The notes under the pieces were generated by a model, which saw nothing but the letters and a program-made list of their open reading frames with translations, searched no databases and was not told the origin of the DNA. A stretch of DNA of 62,000 nucleotides from Symsagittifera roscoffensis (taxonomy: Eukaryota > Xenacoelomorpha > Acoela > Convolutidae). How positions within the stretch are numbered: position 1 is the first letter of the stretch; each line of letters opens with the position of its first letter. The position numbers were made by a program, and so were the translations under genes. The stretch is taken from the NCBI RefSeq assembly GCF_963678635.1, contig NC_087062.1:45655758-45717757 (forward strand), read 5' to 3'. Shown here piece after piece: positions 59,930-62,000 of this stretch.

Positions 59930-60500
59930 AGTAAAACAATAAAAGGTTCAAATAACCTAAGCTAAAGTCAGAAAGATGACTGTGACTGAAAGTGTTCTCT
60001 CAACGATAAAAAAACCTTGTTGAAGAACCCGACTATTTAAGCTAGCGATAGGAGGATGTTTTCGCAAAAGAACCTATGAGAAGATTGATAGAAGCAATGA
60101 GCATAAACAAAGCATATTTGTGTAAAAACAGGACAAATCTTTTTCATTACCAGAGTTTTGGGTTGAATGAGATCCTTGTGAACAGAAACGGCCTAATCAT
60201 AACCAAAACTTCAATATCAACAACAGTCAAAATTTTTTTTTTACAACTCGCTTGAAGCTCTTGATTTTGTGCTGAACAGCAGTCATGGAGTCAGTCTCGC
60301 TAATTATGATACTCATTATTTTATGGCTTTTGACCTCACGTCTACTCAGTAGGCTTCACGCAATTTTTTTGTCATCGTAAATTGACCAATTGCAACATTC
60401 GGTCGAACTGAATTTTACCGCAGGTCTCGGTATTAACGTCGAAATTTTATATATGGGAGAGCGTTCATCAACAGTTTTTGTGCGTTCAGTTAGAAAAACT
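59930..60500 (+). pseudogene. Polinton major capsid protein (double jelly-roll)
   Basis: Fragments in order: NLFHYQSFGLNEILVNRNGL and IITKTSISTT (about 60,135-60,230), NSLEALDFVLNSSHGVSLA, YFMAFDLTSTQ, and after a shift VELNFTAGLGINVEILYM (about 60,402). The FDLT segment followed by a V-E-L-x-F strand is the pattern I know from the C-terminal half of Polinton major capsid proteins. The N-terminal half is very poorly preserved. The position between penton and protease genes supports the call. Confidence 0.65.
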
Positions 60501-60509
60501 ACATTATGA

Positions 60510-60965
60510 CCTAGACTAGCCATAAATGATCTTCAAATAATGGATTTTTTAAATTGTTTTAAGCATTTGAAATATCGCTTTATCGATTTTGGATACCCTT
60601 TAGTATTGAATAACGATAATACTTTCATGATAATGAGTGCTTCACCCTCGGATTAACATGGAACCCACTGATTGCTTTTTGCTCAAGCTGGAGGGCAGAT
60701 ATTTTTTGCAGATCTTTTACGTAAAAGATTATATGTTTGTCCTCTCATGTACAAGAAAATTCGACGTGCAATTCATGAAGAAAATCAGCTACTGATGAAA
60801 AAACCAAAACAATCAGCAGATTCAGTGTTATATGGACTTTTTTGTATTTAGGTTGCTCATGTTACAATTACAAACAGGTTTCCAATAGGTTTCAAACTTA
60901 ATGATCATGATTTGATAACATTTACTAAACATATGTTGATCTGAACTATTTTTTGATATTCTTTT
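60510..60965 (+). pseudogene. Polinton cysteine protease (adenovirus type)
   Basis: One frame, broken by TGA and TAG, reads LNNDNTFMIMSASPSD, then GTH-stop-LLFAQAGGQIFFADLL (about 60,660-60,720), then KKIRRAIHEENQLL and VLYGLFCI (about 60,827). The TH(W)-x-L segment gives the catalytic histidine and FFAD the aspartate. The family has cysteine at the residue here occupied by tyrosine in LYGLFC, so the nucleophile is lost. The TGA stands where tryptophan is expected. In intact elements this protease matures the capsid. Confidence 0.75.
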
Positions 60966-60980
60966 AAATTTTTTAATTTC

Positions 60981-61480
60981 AAATTTTTAAATTCATTCTT
61001 AGAAGTAAGAGATTTTCTTTTTCTACAAGTTCAAAAAAGAGCGAAAATTTTTCAGATAAAGTTTCTCGAAACATTAAGGCCGGAACATATGCTTTAGCGG
61101 GCAATAAGTAACCAGCCTTGCACGTGTCGCAACGCTCCTCGGGAACGCCCCCCGCTGGCGAAGTAAACTTTTTTATACAAGAGAGTAAAAGAAAAACAAT
61201 ATTTAAAAATTGAATTTCTTCTCAACGATAAATTTCACAAACAAGGTTTTTGTATCAATTTCCACACAAGCATAACCACTCAAAATAATGTCAATTATTC
61301 AAGAAAACGCAAAACTTTCACCATTCAATATTTTACTAAAGCGTTCAATTGTTACGTTAGTAATCATGTCAGTTGGAGCTTGAACAGATTTACTCTGCGA
61401 GCCGAAGCAAAACCTGAGTTAATCGTCTGCGAGCTAGAACTCCCAAACATCTAGACTAGATTAATGATAGAGTCATTTTG
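60981..61480. other. AT-rich flank without a supported gene
   Basis: Contains a GC-rich patch at about 61,110-61,160 (GCACGTGTCGCAACGCTCC) and otherwise short frames. It may be the Polinton end or host DNA; no terminal repeat was recognised. Confidence 0.4.
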
Positions 61481-62000
61481 AAGTCATCTTGTTTATTAAA
61501 TCAGTAGTCTCTTTCGTGAATTCGACTAGCACATAACAATGTTTTTTGTTGTCAATCGAATGATTGCAAAAAATCAAATTATTTACATAGGAGGATACCG
61601 CAAAACTTGAATTTGAAGCAAAGCCAGAGAAAAAGGGTTCATGATTCAAGATGAAAATTTGTATTTTCTTAAGAAATTGTTCGAGATATCAGGGGAATGC
61701 TCATATATTGCTTCAACCATTGCTTTGTAGTTTAGTTAAATAAAGAAATCATAATGTTACACAACCCGACGGTTCCATCGTTTTCACGTTCGCTTTCCTT
61801 TTCCGAATGTAGAGTGAAGGCAAGGCACGACGAATGATTTTAAGGTCATCTTGTGTATTAAATCAGTAGTTTCTTTCGTGAATTCGACTAGCACATAACA
61901 ATGTTTTTTGTTGTCAATCGAATGATTGCAAAAAATCAAATTATTTACATAAGAGGATACCGCAAAACTTGAATTTGAAGCAAAGCCAGAGAAAAAGGGT
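61481..62000. repeat. 362-bp tandem repeat at the window edge
   Basis: GTCATCTTG at 61,483 restarts at 61,845 and the match continues to the last base (TCGTGAATTCGACTAGCACA in both). One full unit and 158 bp of a second are seen, with a few substitutions. It may continue beyond the window. Its place beside the Polinton leaves open a role as part of the element's terminal region. Confidence 0.85.

Larger units (their letters stand above)
54900..60980 (+). mobile_element. Maverick/Polinton remnant
   Basis: Seven consecutive plus-strand remnants carry Polinton-type proteins: a KGxEK-family protein, packaging ATPase, integrase, penton-like minor capsid protein, small capsid-associated frame, major capsid protein and cysteine protease. 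ATPase, integrase, jelly-roll capsid proteins and adenovirus-type protease together are diagnostic of Maverick/Polinton elements and related adintovirus-like DNA elements. Every gene is split by stops or frameshifts. The protein-primed DNA polymerase B was not found, so it may lie beyond the window or be lost. Terminal inverted repeats are not identified. The element is inactive. Confidence 0.85.

Noticed and set aside
1-62000. tRNA genes
   Set aside because: A scan by eye for the internal GGTTCGANTCC-type box with a matching acceptor stem found none; a covariance search would settle it.

Overview
The window is AT-rich nuclear DNA from a multicellular animal, most likely an invertebrate. The evidence is split genes with GT..AG introns (a tetraspanin-like first coding exon, palmitoyl-protein-thioesterase exons, a possible SOCS-box terminal exon), a Ty3/gypsy retrotransposon, an eroded Maverick/Polinton, satellites, foldback repeats and a 200-N scaffold gap. 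There are no operons or bacterial signals. I cannot name the species from the sequence.

Layout. 1-10,429: a 3,738-bp foldback repeat unit (1-3738), a truncated second copy (3739-5015), then a 5.4-kb block of TATG-rich degenerate tandem repeats and AT-rich DNA ending in a palindromic minisatellite and a poly-C run. 10,430-24,340: a single-copy-like stretch with a degenerate telomere-like tract, a GAGCGGTTTTT minisatellite, a small open gene (11,292-11,564) with a decayed paralogue at 15.8 kb, three copies of a 1,000-bp satellite, a GC-richer island of broken reading frames (16.4-20.9 kb), a poly-C/poly-G foldback, and the tetraspanin-like exon (23,568-23,927). 24,341-24,540: assembly gap. 24,541-35,749: the foldback array and the whole 10.4-kb block again (25,299-35,749 repeats 1-10,429), with scattered differences. 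35,750-41,765: mostly uninterpretable AT-rich DNA with minisatellites. 41,864-47,856: a Ty3/gypsy element on the minus strand with both LTRs, primer binding site, polypurine tract, and gag, RT, RNase H and integrase remnants. 48.3-50.4 kb: a gene-rich patch with a plus-strand terminal exon and minus-strand exons, two of them clearly the C-terminal half of a palmitoyl-protein thioesterase. 51.3-54.4 kb: diverged local repeats. About 54.9-61.0 kb: a heavily mutated Maverick/Polinton on the plus strand. Its remnants run in order: a KGxEK-type protein, FtsK/HerA-like packaging ATPase, integrase, penton-like minor capsid protein, a small capsid-associated reading frame, major capsid protein, and adenovirus-type cysteine protease. 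61,481-62,000: a 362-bp tandem repeat running off the window.

How it fits together. The host genes are ordinary cell-surface and lysosomal functions, seen only as partial exon sets. Most of the window is mobile or repetitive. Both large elements are dead as they stand: many stops and frameshifts, and a tyrosine where the Polinton protease should have its catalytic cysteine. The most notable items are the near-complete Polinton gene order, the 3.7-kb tandem foldback unit, the 10.4-kb duplication bordering a scaffold gap, and the small unrecognised protein family at 11.3 and 15.8 kb.
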